A stretch of DNA of 20,382 nt from Clostridiales bacterium (lineage in GTDB: Bacteria > Bacillota > Clostridia > Monoglobales > Monoglobaceae). The notes under the pieces are model-generated. The model saw only the letters and a program-made list of their open reading frames with translations. It made no database searches and had not been told where the DNA came from. The translations under genes and the position numbers were made by a program. Position 1 is the first letter of the stretch, and every line of letters starts with the position of its first letter. The DNA is taken from contig JAHZIG010000037.1 in assembly GCA_019419865.1 (NCBI GenBank), forward strand, positions 1 to 20,382, in the 5' to 3' direction. This document shows, in pieces, positions 12,739 through 20,382 of the stretch.

Positions 12739-15700
12739 CTAATCCTCTTCTTTTATTTTTTCAATATTGCCGACGATATACGAAAGAGCGCCCTTTGAGT
12801 CAAAGATCCGGCGCATGGTCGTTCTGTATAAAACGTCGCCGCGGCTTAATATATTCGATTCCATATCGTATATATTTTCCATATCCTCATTTTTGACCAG
12901 CTCGGCTATCTTTTCGCCTACCAGCCTTACCTCGTCCGCGCAACTCTCGGGAGCCAATACCTCTACGGGCTTGCCCTCCGAGATAAGGCCGACGTATTCG
13001 TCGATAACGAAACTGTCTCTGCGGCCGTTCGCCTTTTTGTACGACGCCTCAAGTATATCCGCGCCCAGATCGTACGAGAACACGACCGCTTGCAGGTTCT
13101 CTAAAAGCATGCTGTTTATCTCGGTATAGAGCGCCTTTTTGATATCCAACATTCCGGCTTCGGTCAAGTCGTCCGCCACTGCGTATATAACTATCCTGCC
13201 TTCGATACTCTTGACGGTTATCATAAACAGCAGGTCTATCATATTCCCGTTTTTATCCGCCAATGCCTTTACAAACTCCGTCCTTAGAGTTTGTCCGTCC
13301 GTAAGCGAGTACATGCTCTTTAAGAACTTCGGGTTAAAGTCCGAATCGTTTATCAGCGCCGCGCGCTTGTTTGCGGCCAAACCGAGCCGCGCTCTCAGCG
13401 CTTTATTTACAAATCTCTGAACGATCCCGTCGTCCGCCGCGAACACCGCGAACCCGGTCGGGATACAATCCAGCATTTCCGCGATATGCTTATTGTCGGT
13501 CAGCTTCATGACGTTATCCGCATACTCGCCGCCGTATATAAACGCCGCTATATAAAGCTCGTCCTTATCCTCGTATTCGTCGTAGAGCGACTCGGCTACC
13601 AGCTTACACCATAAATATCCGCCGTCGCCCGACTTCAATCTGATAAGCATAGGGCTGACCGTATCGCCGCCGCGCCACCTGTTCGCCATCTTAAAGAACG
13701 TTTCCTCGTCGTCGCCGTGTATCAGCTCGCTGTTCGTCTTTCGCTCGTCTATCAGCTCGCAGAGTTTTCCAAAGATGTTGAATCCGAAAAGCTCCTCGAC
13801 GCGCTCGAGGGATCTATCGTCTATACTTATCTCCGATTTTTTCTTGTTTATCGTAAACGAGACCGCTCCGGCCTTTTCGATTATACCGTCTATAATAAGT
13901 CGTTCTTTCAATTTAATATCTAAAGCCTTGCTCTCAAACACGCGGTACATATCGTCAATATCGATTACAAAGCATATCAATATATCTTCGCCGCCGCGCG
14001 TTATATTCTTCATCCTGAGCATTTTGTAACCGGCCTTACCGCCGATCTCGGTATGGATGATAACAGACTCGCTGAGACTTTCGGCCGAAGACATGTTTTC
14101 TTTGGCGGCCGCGACCGAGGCCAAGACCTCCTCGAAGTTCGCTATCTCGCCTCTATAACGGCGCGACAGATCCCGGGTCTTGCCTTTCATATTATTACGC
14201 ATCCATTCGTCCGCGCCGGGATTGATTATCCTGTACGAGCCGCGGCTTAGATTCAGCTCGAATATATTGGAGCAGATCCCCTCCAAAGAATCCACATACC
14301 CGCTGTAATCCGTCTCAAAATCAGGCTCGGCAAAACTATTCCCGACCTCTTCCAACGAAACGCCGGTAACGTCTATCACATTAAAATACAGCGTCTCTTC
14401 CTGCTCGTCGCCGCCGACGCGTCTTATGCGGTTGAGCAGCGCCTTAGCGTCTCCGGACGCGTTCTTAACGTTTACGATCGCGAGCGCCTCGCCCCGTTTC
14501 TCTACCGCCTCTCTGCAAATACTTGCCAACTCCTCGTTAACGAACTTATTATTCTTCTTCACATAAAAACGATATGCGTAATCGTAAAACGCCCTGTTTT
14601 TATCTATTTCATACAGCTTATAGAAATCGCTGTTCGCGCGGATCAACCTTAAATTATCGTCCTTGTCGAGGACGAAGACCGCGTAGGCGTCTCTTAAATA
14701 CTCGGATACTTCGCCAAAACCGTCCGCTTCCAGGATCCTCTTCCTGACCTGCGCGTCCGGCTTGCCCGCGTTTTGATCGAAGTCCGCCGCGTTCTCCTGC
14801 AAAATAATATCCGTATATTCGTCGAGCTTCATATATCCGGAAAAATAGTATCCCTGCGCCCTGTCGCAGTCCAGGCTCCGGAGCAATTCCGCCTGCCTCT
14901 TGTTCTCCACCCCTCCGGCTATGACGCTTATATTGATCATATGCGCCGCCTTAATGAGCGAAGCCAGCAGACCGCCGCCGAAAACGTTCTCGGTCTCGTC
15001 CCAAAAACGCAGGTCGAATTTTATAACGTCGACGTCTAAATTATTTATAAGGTTTAGCAGCGAATATTCGCCTTCGCCTATCAGCATAACGACCTCGAAA
15101 CCGCTTTCCCTGAATCTGCGGGCGAGGTTGTTGAACTCTTCCCGGGATTTCTCGTATTCTCTGTACAGAAGCTCGATCTTTATCATCTTGGGATTGAGCT
15201 CGTACTTATTTACGACATCCAATATTTTCTCGACTATTTCAGGATCCCTGTGCCCTTTCTTCGACACTCTCATAGCCAGCGGCAGAACCTCCAGCCCCGA
15301 ATCTATCCTGTCTCGCATATATCCGCATACCCGCTCCCACATATTATAGTAGAGCGTGGAGATAAAACCGCTGCGCTCGAATACGGGTATAAACACCTCG
15401 GGCTGTATTATCCCCTTTTGAGGATGATTCCATCTGACGTAGGTCTCCGCGCCGACCGTCATGCCCGAGCTTAAGCTGTAGATAGGCTGGACCATGATCT
15501 CAAACTGATCCTCCTCGAGCGCGGCGTTCATGTCCTTAGCTATCTCCGTCTCGACGATCTTGGTCTTGCGAAGCGCCGAATCATAATAGGCGTAACGTTT
15601 AAGGCGTTCCTTCTTCGCTATCCGCTGCGCGGCGTGGGCGCGCATACACATATAGTCCACGGGCGTTTCCCTGTCCTCGATATCGTATATCCCAAGATTT

Positions 15701-16893
15701 ATCTCGATATTATAATCTATATCGATCTCCGACATTCGCTCTGCGACATAGGCGACGAGACGCTCCGGCTCCACCTGAGAGCTGGGTATGCAGGATACGA
15801 AATGATCCGACTCTAGCCTGCCGAAAGTTCCGTTCCCGTAGGTCGATTCCTCGATCGCTTCCGCCATCCTCATAAGGACGCTCTCGCCGATCTTGTTTCC
15901 GTACAGCTCGAGTATGGCGTTAAAGTCGTCGATATCCCAATATAATACGGAAAAATCCGTCTCCTCGGCGCTATGTATCATCTTAGACGTCTCTTTGGCG
16001 AACGTCTCCAGGTTATACAGTCCGGTCAGCCTGTCGTGGCGCGAGCTGTATCTCAGCTTCTCAATAGCGTCCTTAAGCCGCGCCTCGGTCTCCTTCTCCT
16101 TGGTTATATCGGCAATTACCGCGTGATAAACAAGCTCTCCGTCCTCGTGCGCGAACGGAGCGGCCTTGAGCCTCAACCATTTAAGTTCGTCCGCTTTGGT
16201 CTTTATCCTAAACTCCAGCTCGACTTCCTCTTTCTTATCCCATGCGTTCCTGATCCGCCGCCTCATCTCGATCCTCGCTCCGGGCTCAAGATAGGACAAA
16301 CTGTCGTCGATCGAAAGCTTATCGAATTCTTCTTTTGAGTACCCCAAAATATTGTACATTTTATTGTTCACGTATCTGTTTATCAACTCCCCGTCCTCGA
16401 TCGCGTAAACAATAAATCCGTTCGGTACGGCGTCCAGCAGCTCTTTGGTCTTCTCCGCAGACTTACGCGCGTTCTCCTCGCTCTCTTTGAGTCTCAGGAG
16501 CCGCTTGTCCATCGCTCCGTCTATCTTCGCTTCGGTCGTCTCCCGATCGAAGGGGAAACGTATAAAATCGTCCGCGCCCCGGCTGACAGCGAGCGTCCCG
16601 ACCTCTTCGGGCTTATCGCCTATGTTAAAAACCACGGGAACGTCTCTGAGCTTGTCGCTCGACTTTATTATCTCCGTCAGCTCGTATCCGCTCATATCGG
16701 GCATGTCGATAAAAGGTATCACCATATCGACGTCCAAGTCTTCGAGCATGATATCGACGGCCTTTTTTCCGCCGTCCGTCTCTATTACGTCGTACTTTGT
16801 ACCGAGGATCGCATTAAGGTTATTTCTATACTCTTCAGAATTATTCACTATAAGTATTATTTGTCTGTTTGTTTTACTCGCCGTATTATCCAT
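12739..16893 (-). CDS. Multidomain signalling protein with degenerate REC, GGDEF and EAL domains and PAS-like segments
   Basis: The 1384 residues read as a receiver domain (about 10-130), a PAS domain (150-270), GGDEF (283-440), EAL (446-700) and then about 680 residues with several PAS-like segments. The receiver has Phe where the phospho-acceptor Asp should be (PFIDMPDMSG, F61), and its switch Thr and Lys are also replaced. The GGDEF motif reads ESDHF (361-365). The EAL motif reads ETY (483-485); the metal-binding DD of DDFG is Leu-Ile (604-605), EGVE reads GGVE, and the conserved Asn before it is Arg (542), while E574, K625 and QGYYFS remain. Catalysis by either domain is therefore unlikely, and a c-di-GMP-binding or scaffold role is plausible. 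No membrane segment is seen. ATG 16893 is preferred over TTG 16926, which lacks a ribosome binding site, although the GGGAAAGG spacer is long. Confidence 0.88.
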   Translation of the reverse strand: MDNTASKTNRQIILIVNNSEEYRNNLNAILGTKYDVIETDGGKKAVDIMLEDLDVDMVIPFIDMPDMSGYELTEIIKSSDKLRDVPVVFNIGDKPEEVGTLAVSRGADDFIRFPFDRETTEAKIDGAMDKRLLRLKESEENARKSAEKTKELLDAVPNGFIVYAIEDGELINRYVNNKMYNILGYSKEEFDKLSIDDSLSYLEPGARIEMRRRIRNAWDKKEEVELEFRIKTKADELKWLRLKAAPFAHEDGELVYHAVIADITKEKETEARLKDAIEKLRYSSRHDRLTGLYNLETFAKETSKMIHSAEETDFSVLYWDIDDFNAILELYGNKIGESVLMRMAEAIEESTYGNGTFGRLESDHFVSCIPSSQVEPERLVAYVAERMSEIDIDYNIEINLGIYDIEDRETPVDYMCMRAHAAQRIAKKERLKRYAYYDSALRKTKIVETEIAKDMNAALEEDQFEIMVQPIYSLSSGMTVGAETYVRWNHPQKGIIQPEVFIPVFERSGFISTLYYNMWERVCGYMRDRIDSGLEVLPLAMRVSKKGHRDPEIVEKILDVVNKYELNPKMIKIELLYREYEKSREEFNNLARRFRESGFEVVMLIGEGEYSLLNLINNLDVDVIKFDLRFWDETENVFGGGLLASLIKAAHMINISVIAGGVENKRQAELLRSLDCDRAQGYYFSGYMKLDEYTDIILQENAADFDQNAGKPDAQVRKRILEADGFGEVSEYLRDAYAVFVLDKDDNLRLIRANSDFYKLYEIDKNRAFYDYAYRFYVKKNNKFVNEELASICREAVEKRGEALAIVNVKNASGDAKALLNRIRRVGGDEQEETLYFNVIDVTGVSLEEVGNSFAEPDFETDYSGYVDSLEGICSNIFELNLSRGSYRIINPGADEWMRNNMKGKTRDLSRRYRGEIANFEEVLASVAAAKENMSSAESLSESVIIHTEIGGKAGYKMLRMKNITRGGEDILICFVIDIDDMYRVFESKALDIKLKERLIIDGIIEKAGAVSFTINKKKSEISIDDRSLERVEELFGFNIFGKLCELIDERKTNSELIHGDDEETFFKMANRWRGGDTVSPMLIRLKSGDGGYLWCKLVAESLYDEYEDKDELYIAAFIYGGEYADNVMKLTDNKHIAEMLDCIPTGFAVFAADDGIVQRFVNKALRARLGLAANKRAALINDSDFNPKFLKSMYSLTDGQTLRTEFVKALADKNGNMIDLLFMITVKSIEGRIVIYAVADDLTEAGMLDIKKALYTEINSMLLENLQAVVFSYDLGADILEASYKKANGRRDSFVIDEYVGLISEGKPVEVLAPESCADEVRLVGEKIAELVKNEDMENIYDMESNILSRGDVLYRTTMRRIFDSKGALSYIVGNIEKIKEED

Positions 16894-17004
16894 AATATTT
16901 ATAATGCCTTTCCCATTAATATTCAAATCCGAAATAATCCACGCTATATTGTCGTTTCTAAGCCGTCCTTTGTATCTCGATCCGGCTTCGTAGCTTTTCT
17001 CTCT

Positions 17005-17033
17005 ATTTTATCATACTTTATCGACAAATACAA
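17005..17033 (-). promoter_or_regulatory. Promoter of the large signalling gene
   Basis: On the minus strand TTGTAT (17028-17033), a 17-nt spacer and TAAAAT (17005-17010) precede the gene, with an expected start near 16998. The -35 element matches the consensus only in TTG. Confidence 0.65.
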
Positions 17034-17146
17034 ATTCAACCGCATACTAACATAGGAACATTTTATGATTTATCTCACAAATTCGCCCTATTTTCTTAAA
17101 TTTATTAATTTGTCGGCGCCAAAGCTCCGTTTATCCTAATATAAAA

Positions 17147-17181
17147 AGCGAAACCGTCTATATCACAGCCCGCGTTTCGCT
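17147..17181 (-). terminator. Intrinsic terminator after the 17296 gene
   Basis: An 8-bp perfect stem (17147-17154 with 17174-17181) with a 19-nt loop is followed on the minus strand by a TTTTTATATT tract. It lies about 115 nt after the stop codon of the small membrane protein gene and before the promoter of the large signalling gene. Confidence 0.72.
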
Positions 17182-17295
17182 TCTAAATAAATCTAAGATA
17201 ATTCTCTCCGGTCTGCCGCCGTAAAGCGCGGCGCGATCAACGCGCGTATCGAAACCGCTCTCGGGCGGACGCAAACGCGCGTAGTCTCAGTCCTG

Positions 17296-17790
17296 TCAGC
17301 CGACCGCCCGCGCTTGCTTAGCGCCGAGTATTTTATAAAAATCCTCCACCTTTTGCAGCGCTTCGGACGTGTCCGCAGCCGTTTTCAGCTCGTATAAAGT
17401 ATAATCCGCATAGTGTATCACGTCGTACTGGACCTGGGTCAGCGGAAGCTCAGAACTTAAAACCGCATCGTTAAACTCGCCGAGCAGATCCGCAAGTTCA
17501 TCTATATCCGATTGCTCTACGGCTTCGCTCGCATCCTTTTCGGCTATTTCCGAGACCTTACTTTCCACCGCGACCGCGACCGTATAGGTATTGTCGTCAA
17601 GTCCCTCGGGACGTTCGCCAAGTCCGGCGGCGCATACCCATACTCCCGAAACTACGGCTATCGCGGCTACGGCCGACGCCGCCGCTCTAAAAACGATACC
17701 GCTCCCGCCGTCGAAATTTCTAAAAAATCTCAGGCCGCGGCTCTTACTCTCTCTATTGATACCGACTCGATTATCAACATAATTCTTCAT
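17296..17790 (-). CDS. Small single-pass membrane protein of unknown function
   Basis: I do not recognise this 164-residue protein. A basic cytoplasmic N-terminus (1-25, rich in Arg, Lys and Asn) is followed by one hydrophobic segment (about 31-56, Ala/Val-rich). The remaining ~108 residues are acidic and appear helical, and should lie outside the membrane. There is no lipobox and only one Cys, inside the hydrophobic segment. The ATG at 17790 has AAAGGGGGAG upstream with about 8 nt spacing. It stands alone, with its own terminator and a strong promoter 150 nt upstream. The N-in, single-helix layout would fit a membrane-anchored regulator or an anchored extracytoplasmic domain, but nothing in the sequence chooses between them. 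Confidence 0.72.
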   Translation of the reverse strand: MKNYVDNRVGINRESKSRGLRFFRNFDGGSGIVFRAAASAVAAIAVVSGVWVCAAGLGERPEGLDDNTYTVAVAVESKVSEIAEKDASEAVEQSDIDELADLLGEFNDAVLSSELPLTQVQYDVIHYADYTLYELKTAADTSEALQKVEDFYKILGAKQARAVG

Positions 17791-18145
17791 CTTTCGCTCC
17801 CCCTTTCAACTGTTTTTTATATTATTATACCGCTCATTTCGACTCGCGTTTCTAAATATCCGCAGACCGAACCGCTCCGCAAATATCCCAAACATGACTC
17901 AAAATGAAAAATAAAATGATGTTTCAACATTTTATACTATAATTATACCTTTTCATCGCAATTTATACAATGCACAATTTGAACTAACCTATAGCATAAT
18001 ATTTGTATATTTTGTATATTTATTAATATCTATTTTAACATTTTTATATCCAATTTTTACAATTATATTTCAATAAATATAAAAATATTCATCCGCCATA
18101 TAAATATTTTACCTCGTCAAATCGCAAAACATGTAGGCCGCGATC
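17791..18145. other. AT-rich intergenic region
   Basis: This 355-nt gap between the small membrane protein gene and tcdA is much richer in A and T than its surroundings, especially 17911-18115. It holds the promoter at 17942-17970 and a second TATAAT on the minus strand at 17824-17829 without a good -35 element. Short repeats of gtatatttt occur at 18003-18020. An AT-rich inverted repeat (about 17913-17933) lies at the likely 5' end of the transcript. I see no ORF or RNA gene. Confidence 0.5.
17942..17970 (-). promoter_or_regulatory. Promoter of the small membrane protein gene
   Basis: On the minus strand TTGTAT (17965-17970), a 17-nt spacer and TATAAT (17942-17947) give a near-consensus promoter. 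A start near 17935 would leave a leader of about 145 nt before the ATG at 17790. Confidence 0.72.
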
Positions 18146-18886
18146 TCAAACGCCGGTAATATCCTTGAAGGCCTCGGCCGCCAGCATAAGTCCGGCTACC
18201 GAAGGAACAAACGCGACGCTTCCGGGAACCGGTTTTAGCCCGCCGTCATCTTTTTCACAGAGCGGCAGAGGCCGTCTCGCCTTTTCGGTCGAGTATACTA
18301 CCTTTAGCCGTTCTACCCCTCTTTTTCTAAGCTCTCTGCGCATAACGCGGGCGAGAGGACACTCTCTCGTGTTATAAATATCCGTAACCTCAAGCTTGGA
18401 CGGATCGAGCTTATTGCCCGCGCCCATCGCGCTTATTACCGGAACCCCCACTCTGTACGCCCGAGTTATTATCTCTATCTTCGCCGAGACCGTATCGACC
18501 GCGTCGATAATATAATCATATTCCGAAAGATCGAATTCGTCCGCGTTTTCCGGCAGATAGAAAACGTTGTTTATAAATACCTCCGCCTCGGGGTTTATAT
18601 CCAGTATCCTATCCCGCATCGCCTCGGTCTTATAGCGTCCGAGCGAGCTGTAGAGCGCGATTATCTGCCTGTTTATATTCGATTCGGACACGACGTCGTT
18701 GTCGAACAGAGTAAACGCGCCGACTCCGCTCCGCGCCAGCGCCTCGACCGCGTAACCTCCGACTCCGCCTATCCCAAAAACCGCGACGCGCGAATTTTTA
18801 AGTCTTTCGACCGCTTCCGTCCCGACCAGCATCGCCGTCCTTTTGGTCATATTCTCGTAACTGTATCCTTTTTTCTCGCCGTTCAT
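18146..18886 (-). CDS. tcdA: tRNA threonylcarbamoyladenosine dehydratase, ThiF/E1-like
   Basis: The 246 residues form a ThiF/MoeB/E1-type adenylating domain of the TcdA (YgdL, CsdL) subfamily, which uses ATP to cyclise the t6A modification at tRNA position 37 to ct6A. Motifs are the nucleotide loop FGIGGVGG (37-44), FDNDVVSESNINRQ with the ATP-binding Asp, Asn, Arg and Gln, IDAVDT, and RECPLARVMRRELRKRG, with a Cys in the region typical of the subfamily. It lacks the paired CxxC zinc motifs of ThiF and MoeB, which supports TcdA over those. It is slightly shorter than the E. coli protein. AGGGGG lies about 10 nt before the ATG. It stands alone behind its own promoter. No csd sulfur-transfer genes are adjacent. 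Confidence 0.88.
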   Translation of the reverse strand: MNGEKKGYSYENMTKRTAMLVGTEAVERLKNSRVAVFGIGGVGGYAVEALARSGVGAFTLFDNDVVSESNINRQIIALYSSLGRYKTEAMRDRILDINPEAEVFINNVFYLPENADEFDLSEYDYIIDAVDTVSAKIEIITRAYRVGVPVISAMGAGNKLDPSKLEVTDIYNTRECPLARVMRRELRKRGVERLKVVYSTEKARRPLPLCEKDDGGLKPVPGSVAFVPSVAGLMLAAEAFKDITGV

Positions 18887-18920
18887 GATCTTCTTACCCC
18901 CTGCTGTTTACTTACACTGC

Positions 18921-18949
18921 ATTATACTATAATAATCCCGTCCTTACAA
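18921..18949 (-). promoter_or_regulatory. Promoter of tcdA
   Basis: TTGTAA (18944-18949), a 17-nt spacer and TATAAT (18921-18926) on the minus strand, with the likely start about 30 nt before the tcdA ATG. This is one of the best promoter matches in the window. Confidence 0.8.
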
Positions 18950-19017
18950 GCGTCGCGCAGCCCTAACATAAAAGTCTAAATCGCATCGCGCCCGGCGAGC
19001 GGCGTCAAAATCGCCGC

Positions 19018-19033
19018 CGAATGGCTATTCGGA
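19018..19033. repeat. Short perfect inverted repeat between tcdA and the aldo/keto reductase
   Basis: CCGAAT and ATTCGG form a 6-bp stem around a GGCT loop. A second possible stem, CGGCG with CGCCG, lies just before it near 19000-19016. Neither is followed by a T-run. No function can be assigned; the rest of 18950-19115 shows no gene. Confidence 0.35.
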
Positions 19034-19115
19034 CGCTCGAACAAGTAATATCTTAATATTTTGCTTCGCTCTATCCGCGATCCGCTCCGATCTATATAAA
19101 CGCCTTTCGCTCGCT

Positions 19116-19145
19116 AAAAAGCCGCCGCGAATATACCGCGGCGGC
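19116..19145 (-). terminator. Intrinsic terminator of the aldo/keto reductase gene
   Basis: A 9-bp all-GC perfect stem (19121-19129 with 19137-19145) with a 7-nt AT-rich loop is followed on the minus strand by TTTTT (19116-19120). It lies 40 nt after the stop codon. Confidence 0.93.
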
Positions 19146-19184
19146 GAAATATGTATATCGATCTAAACAAACTTTAAATTATGA

Positions 19185-20285
19185 TTACACGTTAAACTCG
19201 GCGAGCTTTTGCAAATACCCCGGCACGTCTATATTCTGAGGGCAATGCGAGGTACATTGACCGCAGTTTAGGCAGGTTTTCGGGCCGTTTTCCCGGGTCA
19301 TGGCTTTTTCCCACGAATCCTTGTCCTTGGTGAGCGACAGTTCGTTGTACAGGTTCATCCAGACGGGGATATCGATCCCGACCGGACAGCCGTCGCAGCA
19401 ATAGCGGCAGGCCGTGCAAGGTACCGCGAGCCGCGACTGATACCCGGCGGCGATATTCAAAAGCATCATATTTTGCTCCTTTGTCAAAGGCTCGTCGCTT
19501 TCAAACGTCGCTACGTTGTCCCTGATCTGTTCCATCGTACTCATCCCGCTCAGTATCACGCCCACGTTCTCAAGCCCCATGAGCCAGTGGAACGCCCACG
19601 CGGGGATCGACCATTCCGGCTTCGCCTCTTTGAGCTTTCGGTCGTAGTTTTCGCCCAACGACGCCAACCTTCCGCCTCTGACCGGCTCCATTACCCAGAC
19701 TGGAAGACCGCGCTCAGAGATCATCTCATACTGACGCTTTGCATTTTGCAACGTCCAGTCTAAGTAATTAAGTTGTATCTGGACGAACTCAAAATTGTCC
19801 GACCAGTTCAAAAACTTCTCCAAAGTGTTCAAATTCCCATGCGAGGAAAACCCTATATGTCCGATCCGGCCTTTTTCTTTCTGCTCCATCAAGAAGTCCA
19901 TATACTTTCGAGTCGGGTCCATATATTTATCGGCCGTCTCCTCGTTGACGCAGTGCAGCAGATAAAAATCGATACGATCGGTATCCAATCTTCTGAGCTG
20001 TTCGTTAAACGTGCGCTCGATATTGCTGTCCGCCATGACGTAGAACTTGGTCGCGATATAATAGCTGTCCCGCGGATACTTTTTGAGCGCATGTCCCAGG
20101 AATTTCTCAGATTCGCCCTGATGATACACATAGGCCGTGTCGTAATAGTTTATCCCCTGTTCCATCGCGTAGTCTATGATCTCCTGCGCCTTTTTATAAT
20201 CGATCTTTCCGCCTTTTACCGGCAGACGCATATTGCCCATGCCGAGCCGCGAAAGACTGATATCCTGAAAATCTTTATAAATCAT
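19185..20285 (-). CDS. Aldo/keto reductase with C-terminal double 4Fe-4S domain
   Basis: The 366 residues combine an aldo/keto reductase TIM barrel (about 1-280) with a C-terminal ferredoxin-like domain. The catalytic tetrad is visible as D49 and Y54 in YDTAYVYH, K80 in ATK, and H111 in LLHC. The C-terminus has two cysteine motifs, C290-C293-C296/C297-C300 and C338-C341-C344-C348, each followed by P, as expected for two 4Fe-4S clusters. Such fusions are common in anaerobic Firmicutes; the physiological substrate is usually unknown. The ATG at 20285 is chosen because GGAG lies 6 nt upstream. Extending to TTG at 20321 would add 12 residues that look like leader RNA. It is cytoplasmic, monocistronic and closed by a strong terminator. 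Confidence 0.92.
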   Translation of the reverse strand: MIYKDFQDISLSRLGMGNMRLPVKGGKIDYKKAQEIIDYAMEQGINYYDTAYVYHQGESEKFLGHALKKYPRDSYYIATKFYVMADSNIERTFNEQLRRLDTDRIDFYLLHCVNEETADKYMDPTRKYMDFLMEQKEKGRIGHIGFSSHGNLNTLEKFLNWSDNFEFVQIQLNYLDWTLQNAKRQYEMISERGLPVWVMEPVRGGRLASLGENYDRKLKEAKPEWSIPAWAFHWLMGLENVGVILSGMSTMEQIRDNVATFESDEPLTKEQNMMLLNIAAGYQSRLAVPCTACRYCCDGCPVGIDIPVWMNLYNELSLTKDKDSWEKAMTRENGPKTCLNCGQCTSHCPQNIDVPGYLQKLAEFNV

Positions 20286-20336
20286 AATAATCTCCATTCC
20301 GCCGCTAAAGCGTCGGCACAAATAGGAATGAAAGCT

Positions 20337-20376
20337 CTCTTATCCGCAGGGCAAGGAATGATAAGAGATTATTATA
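20337..20376 (-). promoter_or_regulatory. Partial promoter and inverted repeat upstream of the aldo/keto reductase
   Basis: TATAAT on the minus strand at 20371-20376 is probably the -10 element. The matching -35 would fall beyond the window edge. A perfect 8-bp inverted repeat (20337-20344 with 20360-20367, 15-nt loop) begins at the expected start point. It could be an operator or a 5' mRNA stem. Confidence 0.5.
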
Positions 20377-20382
20377 CGCCCA

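Larger units (their letters stand above)
16894..17295 (-). other. Intergenic region upstream of the large signalling gene
   Basis: This 400-nt gap holds the promoter at 17005-17033, a leader of about 105 nt and the terminator at 17147-17181. In the leader, 16960-16965 pairs with 16983-16988 and 16943-16946 with 16991-16994, giving a possible small structure. It was compared with the GEMM c-di-GMP riboswitch core and does not match. The part 17182-17295 is GC-rich with repeated cgcgcg tracts and no ORF. Confidence 0.5.

Noticed and set aside
16894..16926. TTG start extending the large signalling protein by 11 residues
   Set aside because: No ribosome binding site precedes the TTG, whereas GGGAAAGG lies before the ATG at 16893. 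The added residues belong to no domain.
16943..16994. c-di-GMP (GEMM) riboswitch before the GGDEF/EAL gene
   Set aside because: The conserved GEMM core segments and tetraloop-receptor layout are absent; only a short stem is present.

Overview
The window looks like chromosomal DNA of a Firmicute of the class Clostridia, probably an uncultured anaerobe. The reasons are strong GGAGG-type ribosome binding sites before nearly every gene, TTGnnn-17-TATAAT promoters, a bifunctional chorismate mutase/prephenate dehydratase, a type I-beta DAHP synthase, an aldo/keto reductase with two ferredoxin-like 4Fe-4S motifs, and fairly GC-rich genes separated by AT-rich gaps. This is inferred from gene content; no 16S rRNA or ribosomal protein gene is present.

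Positions 59-9328 (minus strand) hold one aromatic amino acid operon, in transcription order aroF - tyrA - aroB - aroA - aroC - pheA - aroK - aroQ - aroE. It encodes all seven shikimate-pathway steps from PEP and erythrose-4-phosphate to chorismate, plus chorismate to phenylpyruvate (PheA) and prephenate to 4-hydroxyphenylpyruvate (TyrA). No Trp-branch gene is seen. It starts at a near-consensus promoter (9300-9328). A leader of about 310 nt follows, with a short ORF (9248-9111) whose middle codes for 12 aromatic residues out of 17 (8 Phe, 4 Tyr, no Trp). Beyond it lie mutually exclusive antiterminator and terminator helices ahead of aroF. This is the arrangement of ribosome-mediated transcription attenuation sensing Phe and Tyr. 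It is the most notable finding, because Firmicutes more usually control such operons with T-box or TRAP systems.

Positions 9412-10602 (plus strand) carry a tRNA-Ser(CGA) with its own promoter and terminator, then a class I glutamine amidotransferase-like hydrolase of the peptidase C26 (PuuD) family. That gene lies directly behind a second terminator-like hairpin.

Positions 10607-12670 (minus) hold a PstS-like substrate-binding domain anchored by four N-terminal membrane helices and a SAM-dependent methyltransferase. Positions 12739-16893 (minus) hold a 1384-residue signalling protein in which the receiver, GGDEF and EAL domains all lack key catalytic residues; PAS-like segments follow. It has its own promoter and terminator.

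Positions 17296-20382 (minus) hold a small single-pass membrane protein of unknown function, a TcdA-like tRNA-modifying E1-type enzyme, and a 4Fe-4S aldo/keto reductase, each apparently its own transcription unit. No mobile element, CRISPR array or phage gene was seen.
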